A stretch of 64,000 bases of DNA, from NCBI GenBank assembly GCA_963575745.1, contig CAUYUJ010015300.1, forward strand, positions 236,520 to 300,519. The letters are read 5' to 3'. The position numbers were made by a program, and so were the translations under genes. Each line of letters opens with the position of its first letter. Positions within the stretch are counted from its first letter, which is position 1. Below are positions 51,102 to 60,850 of this stretch, in pieces. A model generated the notes under the pieces. That model searched no databases, had not been told where the DNA came from, and saw only the letters and a list, made by a program, of their open reading frames with translations. The DNA is from Prorocentrum cordatum. Taxonomy: Eukaryota; Sar; Dinophyceae; Prorocentrales; Prorocentraceae.

Positions 51102-52310
51102 CTAACATATGGCACAATCCGTCTGAGCTGTTGCTGTAGGCTGAGCATCCCCAAACGACTGCTGTGCGCTGCTGACAGAATGCGTCCAGTTCTCCATTGA
51201 CCTGCGCTCCAAAGCCGAGCCCAAGCAGTGATCCAAGGAGTCTGGTATGATATATACAAGCGGATTGAGAATGTTGCGAAGCGTAGACTCCATGTAGATT
51301 TTGAACTCGTAAGCTAAACCCCATCTGTAGAGGATGCACATGCTGAGATCGGCGAGCGTTCTGACCCAGAGTCCACCCAACAAAAAAAACAATGACGTAA
51401 CCTCCAAATAAAATGATGCAGAAGCTGCCAACGCATACGTCTTGTAAGCAACGTCCGTTTTGACGATTGCATGCACTTTTGGACAAAACTCATCTAGACC
51501 TCGGTCAGCTGTGAACATAAGGACAACACCTACGCACGCGAAGAATTCCCCAATAATGGAACACACCGTGCGGTAAAGCGACGGTATCAAGAACAGCAAT
51601 GCCGACTCCAAACCAACACGACGTCTGTAAGACCATTGAAACAGATCACGAACAACGAAGACTTCCATGCAACACCCGATGAAAGACACGGCGAATAGCC
51701 ATTCAACAACGCGTGAATGCCACCACCTCTGCCGTTCTGCCTCGCCATTGGGAGCGAGGTCGCACGTAGCAGTTTGAGCTGTCGGCATGGCTAGAATGCC
51801 GAGGGTGATCATCGCCATTGCCATCCGAATGCGCAAGTCTCGGCGAAAGGTTTGGGCGAGACGCGCAACTCGAGGACGAGTCTCGACGGGAGAACCTGAT
51901 CGAATACATGCAAGATCCCCTGCAGGATCATCTTCCCCTACAGGATCATCATCCTCGTTTTGCCTGGCTAGGACGGCCAATGGGCAACTCTCCCACGCCG
52001 CGAAAGACGAGCACACAACCAAGCAGGCAAACCAAGCCAGCCGAGTAAAGCCATCAGTTTTAATTATGTAAAAGGCTGGGACCTCCGAGATTGTCGACGT
52101 CGGAACGGCGAGGTCAGGCGAGGCGCAGATGCTCATTGGATTCACAAAGAAATCGTGATAAGCGGCCAACACCATAACCACTGCACAGAAGTTCGCGAAG
52201 AAAGGACATACTGATTTGAAGTAACCCCAATGCCTCCACAAGACACTGCGAATATCGGCATTATTGCTGAGATACTCATTAAGGGAAACCGGGGAGTACT
52301 CTGCCATCAT
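51102..52310 (-). CDS. Multi-pass membrane protein of unknown function (intronless retrogene)
   Basis: 402 codons from the ATG pair at 52305-52310 (MMAEYSPVSLNEYL) to a TAG at 51102. The frame is open further upstream, but those codons are the SL relic and 5' UTR. About six hydrophobic segments can be seen (residues near 36-56, 88-104, 165-180, 203-222, 234-266 and 300-325). An acidic cytoplasmic-type loop (QNEDDDPVGEDDPAGD) lies near 115. The C-terminus ends TDCAIC, a possible CaaX prenylation box. No family recognised. The frame is intact, so the copy is recent or under constraint. Any promoter would have to come from the insertion site, since dinoflagellate mRNAs receive their SL in trans. 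Confidence 0.75.
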   Translation of the reverse strand: MMAEYSPVSLNEYLSNNADIRSVLWRHWGYFKSVCPFFANFCAVVMVLAAYHDFFVNPMSICASPDLAVPTSTISEVPAFYIIKTDGFTRLAWFACLVVCSSFAAWESCPLAVLARQNEDDDPVGEDDPAGDLACIRSGSPVETRPRVARLAQTFRRDLRIRMAMAMITLGILAMPTAQTATCDLAPNGEAERQRWWHSRVVEWLFAVSFIGCCMEVFVVRDLFQWSYRRRVGLESALLFLIPSLYRTVCSIIGEFFACVGVVLMFTADRGLDEFCPKVHAIVKTDVAYKTYALAASASFYLEVTSLFFLLGGLWVRTLADLSMCILYRWGLAYEFKIYMESTLRNILNPLVYIIPDSLDHCLGSALERRSMENWTHSVSSAQQSFGDAQPTATAQTDCAIC

Positions 52311-52385
52311 CTGCGAAGCCGTTCCCCCTATGAGCCAGACAGGTAAAGGACCTACGCTGTTCGGCGCTGCTGGCTCACAAACACA

Positions 52386-52421
52386 TTGAGCCAATATGTC
52401 TTGAGCAAAAATGGCTACGGT
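52386..52421 (-). other. Relict spliced leader, followed by a truncated second one
   Basis: 52400-52421 matches the 22-nt dinoflagellate SL at 21 of 22 positions (minus strand: ACCGTAGCC then ATTTTTGCTCAAG; one G replaced by T). Directly downstream, CATATTGGCTCAAT (about 52386-52399) matches the 3' part of a second SL at 12 of 14 positions. The first base abuts an extra G and then the target-site repeat. Confidence 0.9.
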
Positions 52422-52438
52422 CCCGTTAGGAGGCAACT

Positions 52439-52920
52439 CCTTGGAGGTCCTCGCAAGACCGATCGAGGACTTTTGCTATTAAGCCCGAATTGCTCTCGCT
52501 AGCCCAGATTGGAACAAATGAGGCCAGATTGATCGGGATTGAGCGGAAATCGACGGGAGAATGCCGTATTAGGCCAGTTGAGCGACGATCAAAAATGTGT
52601 CTTACGGGAGATGACGTTGCGACCTTACGCCGCAGCTTACGCGGGCCGCTGGCGCGGCACGCTGCATTGGAAGCGAGGGCGCTTACGCGCGAGCTTACGC
52701 GGGCAGCTTACGCGCCGATGCCGGTGCAGACGACTCCGTTTTCTCGCGTCGCTCAGTTGTCGGCCGCGGACATACCAGCGCCGATGCTGACTTTTCACCC
52801 CCCAGGAGCTGCATGCAAAGACGAACTCTGTTGTGTTTGGTGCTGCCGCAAAGAAGTTTCCGAGGAGCCGCGGCTCCGCGGGCCCGCAGTAGCCCAGCAT
52901 CGCAGGGGAGGGAGCTGCTG
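52439..52920. other. No gene recognised
   Basis: Contains repeated GCTTACGCG motifs (52625-52715). A plus-strand frame of 194 codons (52490-53074) runs through it into the inverted repeat and is probably spurious. Confidence 0.45.
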
Positions 52921-53319
52921 GGCGGTCACGCGGAGGACCGCTCAAGATTGCCCCAGGACGACCCCAAAAAGCGTGGAAGACGCCCAAAGAGGGCCTATGA
53001 GGACCTACTTGGCGGCGAGCGAGGGGGGGAAACGAGAAGTAGAAGACCTTCTCAGAAGGCGGCGGGACTTCTGAGAATCCCTCGCGCCTTCTGAGAAGTG
53101 TTCTAAGCCTTCCCCGAAGGAGGCCTTCTGAGAACTGACAACTTCTCAGAAGGCGCGAGGGATTCTCAGAAGTCCCGCCGCCTTCTGAGAAGGCCTTCTA
53201 CTTCTCGTTTCCACCCCTCGCTTGCCGCCAAGTAGGTCCTCATAGGCCCTCTGTGGGCGTCTTCCACGCTTTTTGGGGTCGTCCTGGGGCAATATTGAGC
53301 GGTCCTCCGCGTGACCGCC
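52921..53319. mobile_element. Foldback element with 179-bp arms
   Basis: 52921-53099 and 53141-53319 are inverted copies with about 5 mismatches by eye and a 41-base loop. The inner halves carry multiple CTTCTGAGAAG palindromes. The same protein-like frame appears on both strands simply because the arms are complementary. It may be a non-autonomous transposon. Confidence 0.9.
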
Positions 53320-54000
53320 CTTCTGAGAAAGCCTTCTCCTTCGCACTCCCCCCCTCGTTTGCCGCCGACCTGCGCGATGGCCACAAGAGGCCCGAATCAT
53401 TGATTATCCACAAATGTTACTAGGCATACCAAAACAGATACCGATACCGCTGCTCCCCGGACCTCTTCCAGGGTGTGTTCTGACCAAGATTCAGAAACGA
53501 ATCCAACGGTGTCGTCGAGAGCCTCCCGGGAGGGCCAAAATGGGTGAAAACAGGCGAGGGGTAGCGGTATGGGTACCGTTGTTTCCTCCAAATCAAACTG
53601 ATTGTCGCATTCTAGACATGTCGGAAGACTGAGCCCCAAGACGACCAAAGAAGCCGCTCAGACTGGCCGAAGACAGCGGAAGGGGCCCCCTAAGAGGTCC
53701 CGGAGATGGCCCGAGAGGGCCCAAGGACTGGCCCAGCGTGCCCCAAAGACGACCAAGAAGACCTCAAGAGGGCCAAAAAAGGGGCAAGAGAGGCTCAATA
53801 GGGGGAGAATTGTAGGGCCCTCGGGACACTCCCCTACAAGGTGCGCCCAGCAAGCCCCAAGGATGCCCCCGAGAGGTCCCCAAGAGGCTCCCAAGCAATC
53901 CCCAGAGGGCCCCAAGAAGCCACCAAGAGCCTTGAAACGGCTCCCACGAGGTCGATCCCGAGGCCTCCAAGAGTCGTAAGCCTTTCTCCCTCGTTTCCCA
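53320..54000. repeat. Spacer followed by GGCCCCAAGA decamer array
   Basis: 53320-53630 shows nothing recognisable. 53635-53960 is the decamer family (plus-strand orientation), ending at a CT-rich tract (53985-54075). Confidence 0.65.
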
Positions 54001-55480
54001 TAACTTCCCTTCTGACTCTCACTCTTTCTATTTCTCTCTCCCTCTCTCCCGTTCTCTCGCTCTTGCTATATCTCTTTCTCAATATACTGTGCTCTCGGCC
54101 ATGTGCTCTACAGTCTCTATTGTACCTGCGATCGCAAAGACAAATGCAAGTGGCCACTAGCAAATACTCAAGAACCCCAACACCGAACACCCAAGAACCC
54201 CGCCGCCCATCGAAATCGGCCTGGAACTTTCGCCACGCCCTTACCATCTCATGAACAAAGAAAGCCAGAAACAAACAAGACCGGCCACCGAAATCGGCCC
54301 GATACTACTTTCCTCCATTGTTCCAGCATTCGCTAGGACCCCTTCAGTGCAAGTGCTGCTTGGGAAATGTGCTCTCCTCCTTTTCCTCTCCCTCGTGATC
54401 CTACTCCCTCGCCGGTGTGAGCCCCTGGAGCCCAAACCCCAACCCCAAACCCTAAACCTCCACAGGGCGAATACAGTAATCATATATACATAGATGAATA
54501 TGTATCCTCCCCCCCTTCACAGATAATCATGCCCTCCTCCTCCGCCGCCTCCTCCCTCAAAATTGTCCACCCGACCTTTGCTCTTGTATGTTCTGCATTC
54601 AGAACGAGATTCCGAACAAAGAAACAGGCGCGGCGAACCCCTCCCTGGAGGCCCGAAACGGGTAAAACATGTCAAACTCCCCCTTCCTCGTGCTCATCCT
54701 AGCTATCGCCCTCCTCCTGACTCCCAGGGCGACGAGTAAGAAGGATGACAGGGTAGCAAGGATCGAGGATTCGGGCAGGAAAACGGACGGAGAAGGAACA
54801 GCATCCTCGTCCTCGCCTAGACTGTCGCCCCGTTCCTCTTCCCGGCGGAAGGCGAGACGGTACAGGGTGACGGGGGACGCCTTCCTAAGAAAGCAGCTCG
54901 CCGTCCAACCAACCCGCCGGTCTTCGAATACGTCCTTTGTTCGGCGGTGGACAAACCTCCCTTTAGTAAACCTCCCCTTAGTGAAAACGGCCTGGGACCG
55001 AAACCGACGGACCTGGACCCGCAAAAATAACGGCCGCGACGCCCTCTCGCGAGCCGAAAACGGCCAATTCACTAATCGACGTGTCAGGGTAGGAGGTCTT
55101 CCACCCCCGGTTTGTAGACTCTTCAGGGGCATCCAAAGAGGGACTGGCTCCTTCTAAGGAGCCCCCCCTGCCTTCCAGAAGGCCACACACCTCGCCAAGC
55201 CCCGCGTGGGAGGCCTCCAGAGGACTCCTGATGCCCTTGCAACACCCTGGAGGTCCCTGGAACCCTTCGGGGGCCTCGGGAAGCCTCAGACGTCAGAAAG
55301 CACATGGAAACACTTCATCTTGATCGGTCGATCGTCGATGACGACGCGGGACGACCCGGCGCGCCTTCGGGAGGCTCTCCAGCGGGATGCCTGACAAGCG
55401 AACCCGAGCACAAGCAGGGCGCAATCATGCCCGCCGCGCCGTATTCTCCAACCGTTTTCTTAATTATGCGCGCTTGATTG
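54000..55480. other. Unassigned; one possible small secreted-type frame
   Basis: Pyrimidine-rich 53985-54110, then ordinary sequence. A plus-strand frame 54669-55157 (162 codons) begins MSNSPFLVLILAIALLLTP, a plausible signal peptide, but the rest is basic and low in complexity. The opposite strand is open too. I do not call it a gene with confidence. Confidence 0.35.
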
Positions 55481-56060
55481 TGTGTCAGTCTGGGTGTGGG
55501 TCGGACTAGATATGCGGGGCTGAGTCTGAGCGAGTCTCGGTGTGAGCGGAAGGCACCATGCATGGATGAGTCAGAACGTGACTGGTCTGACAATGCGAGG
55601 TTCTAGGCACGACTGTGCCTGACTACAATTGCGTTTTGATATGAGGGTGACGGCCTGTGAGTCGGTCTGGGCTTGGCTAGGTATGAGTATGAGCGAGTCT
55701 AGATATGAGTAATCAGGAACGGGTGAACTCGTATGAGTTGGTCCAGGTAAGATCGAATCTGGGTATGAGCGAGTCTGAGTGTGATCAACTGGGTATGAGT
55801 GAGCCTAAGAGGGAAGGGGCATGAAAATGAGCGGGTGCGTACGAATTATTCTGAGCACCACGAACGAGTCCGAGTATCAACCACAGCATCGGTCCAGCAT
55901 CGGTCTGAGTGAATATAAGCGTGCGTGTGTGTGTCTGGGTGTGAGTGAGCCTGGCTACGAGCGAGAAAGAATGAGCGGCTGCAAGCGTGAAGTAGTCTGT
56001 TAATACGTCGCTGAGCATGGGTGGCCAAGTATGAGCGCGTCTGCATATAAGAGAGAGCGT
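55480..56060. repeat. GAGTCTGAGTATGAGCG-type satellite, left part
   Basis: Degenerate units of about 10-20 bp built from GAGTATGAGC, GAGTCTGAGT and GTGTGAGTGAGCC run head to tail. The same family resumes at 57190-57760 on the other side of the C/G-rich block. Confidence 0.75.
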
Positions 56061-56099
56061 GATCCACCGCCGCTTTACTGTGGAAACCTCTGGAAGCCA

Positions 56100-57170
56100 G
56101 GGGTTTCCCCCCCCCCCCCCTCCGAAAATCCCCCCCCCCCCTGCTGGAACCCCTCCCCCCCCCCCCCCCCCTCCCTCCCGGCAAAAACCCCCCCCCCCCC
56201 CCCCTCCCCCTCGAAAACCGGGGGGGGTCACTACCGGTTCGAACCCCCTCCCCCCCCCCCCTCCGGATCCGGAAAACCGGGGGGGGTCACTACCGGTTGG
56301 ACCCCCCCCCCCTCGAAAACCGGAGGGGGGTCACTACCGGTTCGACCCCCCCCCCCCACGCACCGCCAGCAAACGACTCCCGGTCCCTACCACCGCTCGC
56401 ATCACATCCCCCACTGTTGTTCCCAGCACCACTGTCCTCACCACCACTGTCCCCACTGGTTCCACCACCGTCCCTATTGTCCCCACCAGTGCCCCCACCA
56501 CTGTCGCACTGTCCCCACTGTTCCCACAACTGTTCCCACCACGGTTCCACTCTCCCCACTGTCTCCACGGACCCAACCACTGCCTATCCCCACTGTCCCC
56601 ACTGTCCCACTGACTCCTCCGCTGTCCCACTGAGCTGTCCCACTGTTCCCACCACTGTCCCCACTGTCCCCACCACTGTCCCCACTGTACCTCTGTCCCA
56701 TTGTCCCACCGCCGTCCTCGCCACCGCCTTTACCAGTGTCCCCACCACCATTGTACCCTCCACTGTCCCAGTGTTTCCACCTCATTCCCACTGTCCCCAC
56801 ACCACTGTCCCCACCACCACCGTTCCCACCACTGTCCACTGTCCCCCCTGTTCCCACCATTGTCCCCACCACTGTCCCCACCACTACCGTCCCCACCGCT
56901 GTCCCACTGTCCCCCCACTGTCCCCACCACTGTCCCGCTGTCCCCTCACCACTGTCCCCACCAACACCGTCCCCACCACTGTCCGCACCCCCACTCGGTT
57001 TTCCACTCGGTTTTCGAGGGGAGGGGGGGGGAGGGGTTCGAACCGGTAGTGAGGGGGGGGGGGGGGAGGGGTTCGAACCGGTAGTGACCCCCCCCCGGTT
57101 TTCCGGAGGGGGGGGGTGGGGGGAGGGGTTCGAACCGGTAGTGACCCCCCCCCGGTTTTCCGCCAGCAGC
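56100..57170. repeat. C-rich block: inverted arms around a CCACTGTCCC array
   Basis: Three copies of GGGGTCACTACCGGTTCGA.. (about 56222, 56283, 56328) are mirrored by three of TTCGAACCGGTAGTGA.. (about 57038, 57073, 57129). Long C or G runs (up to about 20) separate them. Between the arms (56385-56995) a CCCCACTGTCCCCACCACTGT array fills about 600 bp. The Pro/Thr- and Gly-rich frames across it are artefacts. Confidence 0.85.
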
Positions 57171-57189
57171 GGTAGAACACGCTCTTTCG

Positions 57190-57770
57190 CATATGAGGAA
57201 GTATAAGTGAGGAGTGAGTGTGGGTAAATCCGAATGTGAGTGACTGAGTATTGGATGGCTCTGAATTGGGTCTGAGTGCGAGCGACTGGGCGTGAGCAAC
57301 CATGATCGCAAGTTTAAAAGAATATGACTGTGTCTGAGTGGCAGAAACCAATCTCCGTATGAACAGGTATATGAGCTTGCCCGAAAACGAATGGCTGGGT
57401 ACGAGGAGGGCACGTGCTCATTGCCTGTGTGAATGGGCGACTGACTGTGCGTGGCTGCACGTGGGTAATTTTGAATACGAGTGAGTCGAGTACGAGCGAA
57501 TCTGAGTACGAATGCGTGCAGCATGCGTGGCTGGGAACAAATGAGCCCCAGTGTCAGCGACGATGAGTATGAGCGGCTGAGTATTGAGTGGGTTTGACTG
57601 CAAATGAGTTCGGGCACGAGTGAGCGAGTATAAGTGGACACGAGAAAATAAGGGAAGGAGCACGCGCAGGTCCATACAGTAGTGGGTCTGAATATGAGTG
57701 GGCCTGGATGTGAATGCGTCCGAGTATGAATGAGTCTGGGTATGTGGATCCGAGTGTCCGCCCAAAGCGC
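57190..57770. repeat. GAGTCTGAGTATGAGCG-type satellite, right part
   Basis: Continuation of the satellite at 55480-56060 (GAGTGAGTCG, GAGTACGAGC, TGAGTATGAG). No gene. Confidence 0.75.
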
Positions 57771-57925
57771 GTTCTACCCGATAGGTCCCGTCAGGGGCGT
57801 GCTCGGGCCCGCGCAGGCCTTCTGGTGCCACGCCCCTCTGGATAGCCGAGGGTGGCGTCTACGTGCTGACATGCGGTGGCCATGCGGCACATGAGGCCCT
57901 GGCGGGAGACGCGTCTACGTCCACA

Positions 57926-58098
57926 ATATTGACCACCTACCAGACCACCCAACCCAACCCGAAGACCCGAATTTCGGGTTGTGGGGGTATGGGCTCCATA
58001 TGTGTCTTTTCGATGTTCCCGGACCCCCCCCACTAGAAATCGAGGGTAAATCTGAGCCTTCGGGTTGGGTTGGGGTGGTTTGGTGGTTGGTGAAATAT
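57926..58098. mobile_element. 173-bp foldback element
   Basis: 57926-57963 and 58059-58098 are inverted copies (ATATTGACCACCTACC.. against ..GGTTGGTGAAATAT) with a few mismatches. The loop contains a smaller CCCGAATTTCGGG hairpin. Confidence 0.85.
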
Positions 58099-58099
58099 G

Positions 58100-58740
58100 G
58101 CGTTCTACCTGGGGGGGGCCCGACTAGCTGGGCGCGAACGGGCCTCTCGGGCCTTCGATGCACACCAAGTGGCTCCTCCCTGCAGTGCCTGCCGGCACGC
58201 GGTGATCAGGAGGCTCGGACGCGGTACAGTGAGGGTCTTGACCTAAGGAACCAGAAATAAGGAGCGAAGCCCCTTTGTTTCCAAGTAAGCCCATGAAGCC
58301 AGAAGGAACGGCCGAGCCCCTTTCTAGCGGCGTTCCGCTACGATTTGCTCTTGCCATTCGACCCCCGCCCTCTCTCGAGTACGCGCCCTCGCGAGGACCA
58401 TGGAGCGCAGAATCCGCCGAACCCCGATTGCTGGGCGTGAAAAGGCGTGTGAGACATGTGGCTGCCCCCCTCCCCCGTTCCCCCTACCCCCAGCTTTCAA
58501 AATCCGGTTCGAGGGGGATCCCGGAGGAGGAAGAATATGTCTCTGGACTCCTACACCCTTGGGGCATCCCGAGCTTCCAAATCTACAATCCGTGGCCTTG
58601 AAGATGCCCAGTACTCCATCACAGCTTGCACAAGCTGGGATGTCGGAAAGAGCGAGGTACGAGTGATGACGTTGAGTTTGGGCGAACCCCTCGAAGGAGG
58701 GGTCCAGGGGAGGGCGTAGACAGCAAAAAGTGGTGGTAAC
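58100..58740. other. No gene recognised
   Basis: Mixed sequence. Short frames on both strands lack recognisable motifs. Confidence 0.5.
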
Positions 58741-60000
58741 ATGCTCTCCCAACCCCAAGACGGCGTAGGAGGCTTCCAAGGCGGCCGCAGATACCCCCAA
58801 GATGACCACAGAGAAGTCCAAGATGGCTCTAAGACGACCCAAGAGCGCTCCAAGAGAGGCAAGACCGGCCAAGAGCGCTCCAAGATGGCCGACGATGGCC
58901 ATACGACAGCCTCAGAAGGCCCAAAGACGGTACCAGAGACCCTTGAGAGGACCTCCGAGAGGGCCTGCGGAGGCAAAACACATTGATGGTTTTCGGAACA
59001 TTTTCTCGCTTTGTTTAAACCAAGAACGACCCAGGACGACCCAAGAGGCCCGACAGATCGCCCCAAAATGACCCAAGAGAGCCAGAAGACGGCCTGGGGG
59101 GGCCCCAAGTGGAGCCCAGAGGGCCCCTAGAGGCTCCCCAAGTGGCCCCCAAGAGGGCCACAAGGAAAGCCTACCAAGACGAGCAAAGCCTACCAAGAGG
59201 CCCCCAAGACGGCCCGAAACGATGCCCCGGGACGGCCCAAGAAGGGCCCAAAGAAGAGCCCGACAGGGCCCCAGCAGGAGCCTCAGGAGGCACCTCGCAC
59301 TGCTGTGCCGTAGGTGTGTTTGTAAGACTTTCTGGATTCTCGCCTTTTCGTGCTTCCGATGGCCCAGGACGGCCCCAGAGACGCCCAAGACTATTCCAAG
59401 ATGGCCCCACGAGGCCCCCAAGAGGGCGCCAAGGTGCCCCAGATGGTCCTCAGAGGCTTCCAAGAGAGCCCCAAGTGGGCCCCAAGTGGCCCCCAAGAGA
59501 CCCCCAAGGGGAGCCTCAAGACGGCCAACGTCCTCCAAGACGACGCCCCAAGACGGCACGAAAGGGCCCCAGGACTGCCCAGGGTCCCCCCCACGAGGGC
59601 CCAACAGTTCTCCAAAAAGGACCCTCAGAAGGCCAAACACACTGTTGTGCCTTAGGTTTTGTTTGTAAGACTTGTTTGATTCTCGCCTTTTCGGGCTTCC
59701 GACGGCCCAGGACGGCCCCAGAGACGCCCAAGATCGTCCCAAGATGGCTTCACGAGGCCCCGAAGAGGGCCCCGAGGCGCCCCAAGAGGCCCCCCAGACC
59801 CAAGGTGGCCCCAGAGAGCCCCCCAGAGGATCCCAAGAGAGCCCCAAGCGGCTCCCAAGAGGGCCCCCAGAGTGCCGCAAGGAAAACCCAACGACGGCCA
59901 AAGCCCTCCAAAACAACCCCGAGACGCCCCAAAAAGGTACCCAGGACGGCCCCACAAGGCCCCGACAGGACGCCCAAGAAGGCCCAGGGACGCCAAGCTC
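58740..60000. repeat. Decamer array with about 330-bp higher-order repeats
   Basis: Dense GGCCCCAAGA-type decamers. A longer unit recurs: TTTGTAAGACTT..GATTCTCGCCTTTTCG..GACGGCCCCAGAGACG at about 59321 and about 59658, with a weaker relative near 58980. The minus-strand 400-codon frame through it is repeat-derived. Confidence 0.8.
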
Positions 60001-60009
60001 GTAACTCCA

Positions 60010-60350
60010 GGGCCTCCAGAGCGAGCGGTGACGTGGACAATGTTTAACACCAGGGCTCCCCGAAGCGAGCGGTGACGTAAAACGCTTTGAGCACCAAGGC
60101 CCCCAAGAGCCCATAAAGACGTAACAAGCTCTTGAAACCGAGGCTCTGGCGAGAGTGCGGTGACGTACAAAGCTGTGAACACCAAGGCTCCCAAGAGCTC
60201 ACAATGACGTGACAAACTCTTCACACGAAGGCTCTCAAGAGCGAGCGGTAACGTAAAAAGCCCTTGACACCAAGGCTCGCTCCAAACAGCGTGCGGTGCT
60301 ATAAAACACTCTTAACACCAAGGCTCCCACGGCGAACGGTGCCATAAACC
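60010..60350. repeat. 44-bp tandem repeat, eight units
   Basis: The core GCGAGCGGTGACGTAAA recurs with ACGT at 60031, 60075, 60118, 60163, 60207 and 60251, then mutated near 60298 and 60341. Each is followed by ..CACCAAGGCTC. Spacing is 43-47 bases. Confidence 0.85.
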
Positions 60351-60850
60351 ATCTCGGGCAAAAGCTTGAAGCGCTCTTTCCGTTTCCGTGCCGGCCCATG
60401 TCCAACACGCAGGGGAGGCCTCACAAACACCGAAGGCGGCCTCAAGATGGCCAAAAAAGCCTCTAAGACGTCCCCAAGAGGCCAGCATCTTCCCAATACC
60501 GTAGGGGAACCTTTTTCCCTCCCCCCACTTTGGCGTGTTCCCCTTTTGGTTCCAACAGCGTCCAAATTGGCCCAAGAGGCCTCCTAGATCGCACCAGGGC
60601 GGCCCAAGACGGCTCAAGAGGCCCCCAAGATCCACCAGACGACACAAGGGGCGCCCAAGACGACCCCAAGAGGGCCCCCAGGAGGCCCCGCGAGGGGCCA
60701 TTGAAGGGAAGTCGAACTGACCTTTCGAGCCCTCCGCCCCAAGAGAAGACCAGAGAAAGCCAGCAGGCGCCCCGAGAGACCACCAAGAAGTTCCACCAGC
60801 CACAGCAACCTGTTCGCGTTTCCCTGTTGCTTACATTGCGTCACGCCCCC
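60350..60850. repeat. Decamer-rich segment
   Basis: More GGCCCCAAGA-like units (60420-60770) around a short unrelated stretch. No gene. Confidence 0.65.

Larger units (their letters stand above)
50167..52438 (-). mobile_element. Full-length retroposed mRNA (retrogene) with target-site duplication
   Basis: The direct repeat CCGTTAGGAGGCAACT flanks the insert (50167-50182 and 52423-52438). Just inside the left copy is T6 (50182-50187), the complement of a short poly(A) tail. Just inside the right copy is the 5' end of an SL relic (52400-52421). Between lie a long 3' UTR (50188-51101) and an intronless 402-codon frame. This is the complete signature of target-primed reverse transcription of a trans-spliced, polyadenylated mRNA. 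Confidence 0.9.

Noticed and set aside
54669-55157. 162-codon frame with a signal-peptide-like start
   Set aside because: Kept only as a possibility: the body is low-complexity and basic, and the opposite strand is equally open.
55785-57206. Gly-, Pro- and Thr-rich frames up to 250 codons
   Set aside because: Produced by C/G homopolymers and the CCACTGTCCC array.
58912-60114. 400-codon minus-strand frame
   Set aside because: It consists of repeat-derived GPLGALLG-like units from the decamer array; no independent coding evidence.
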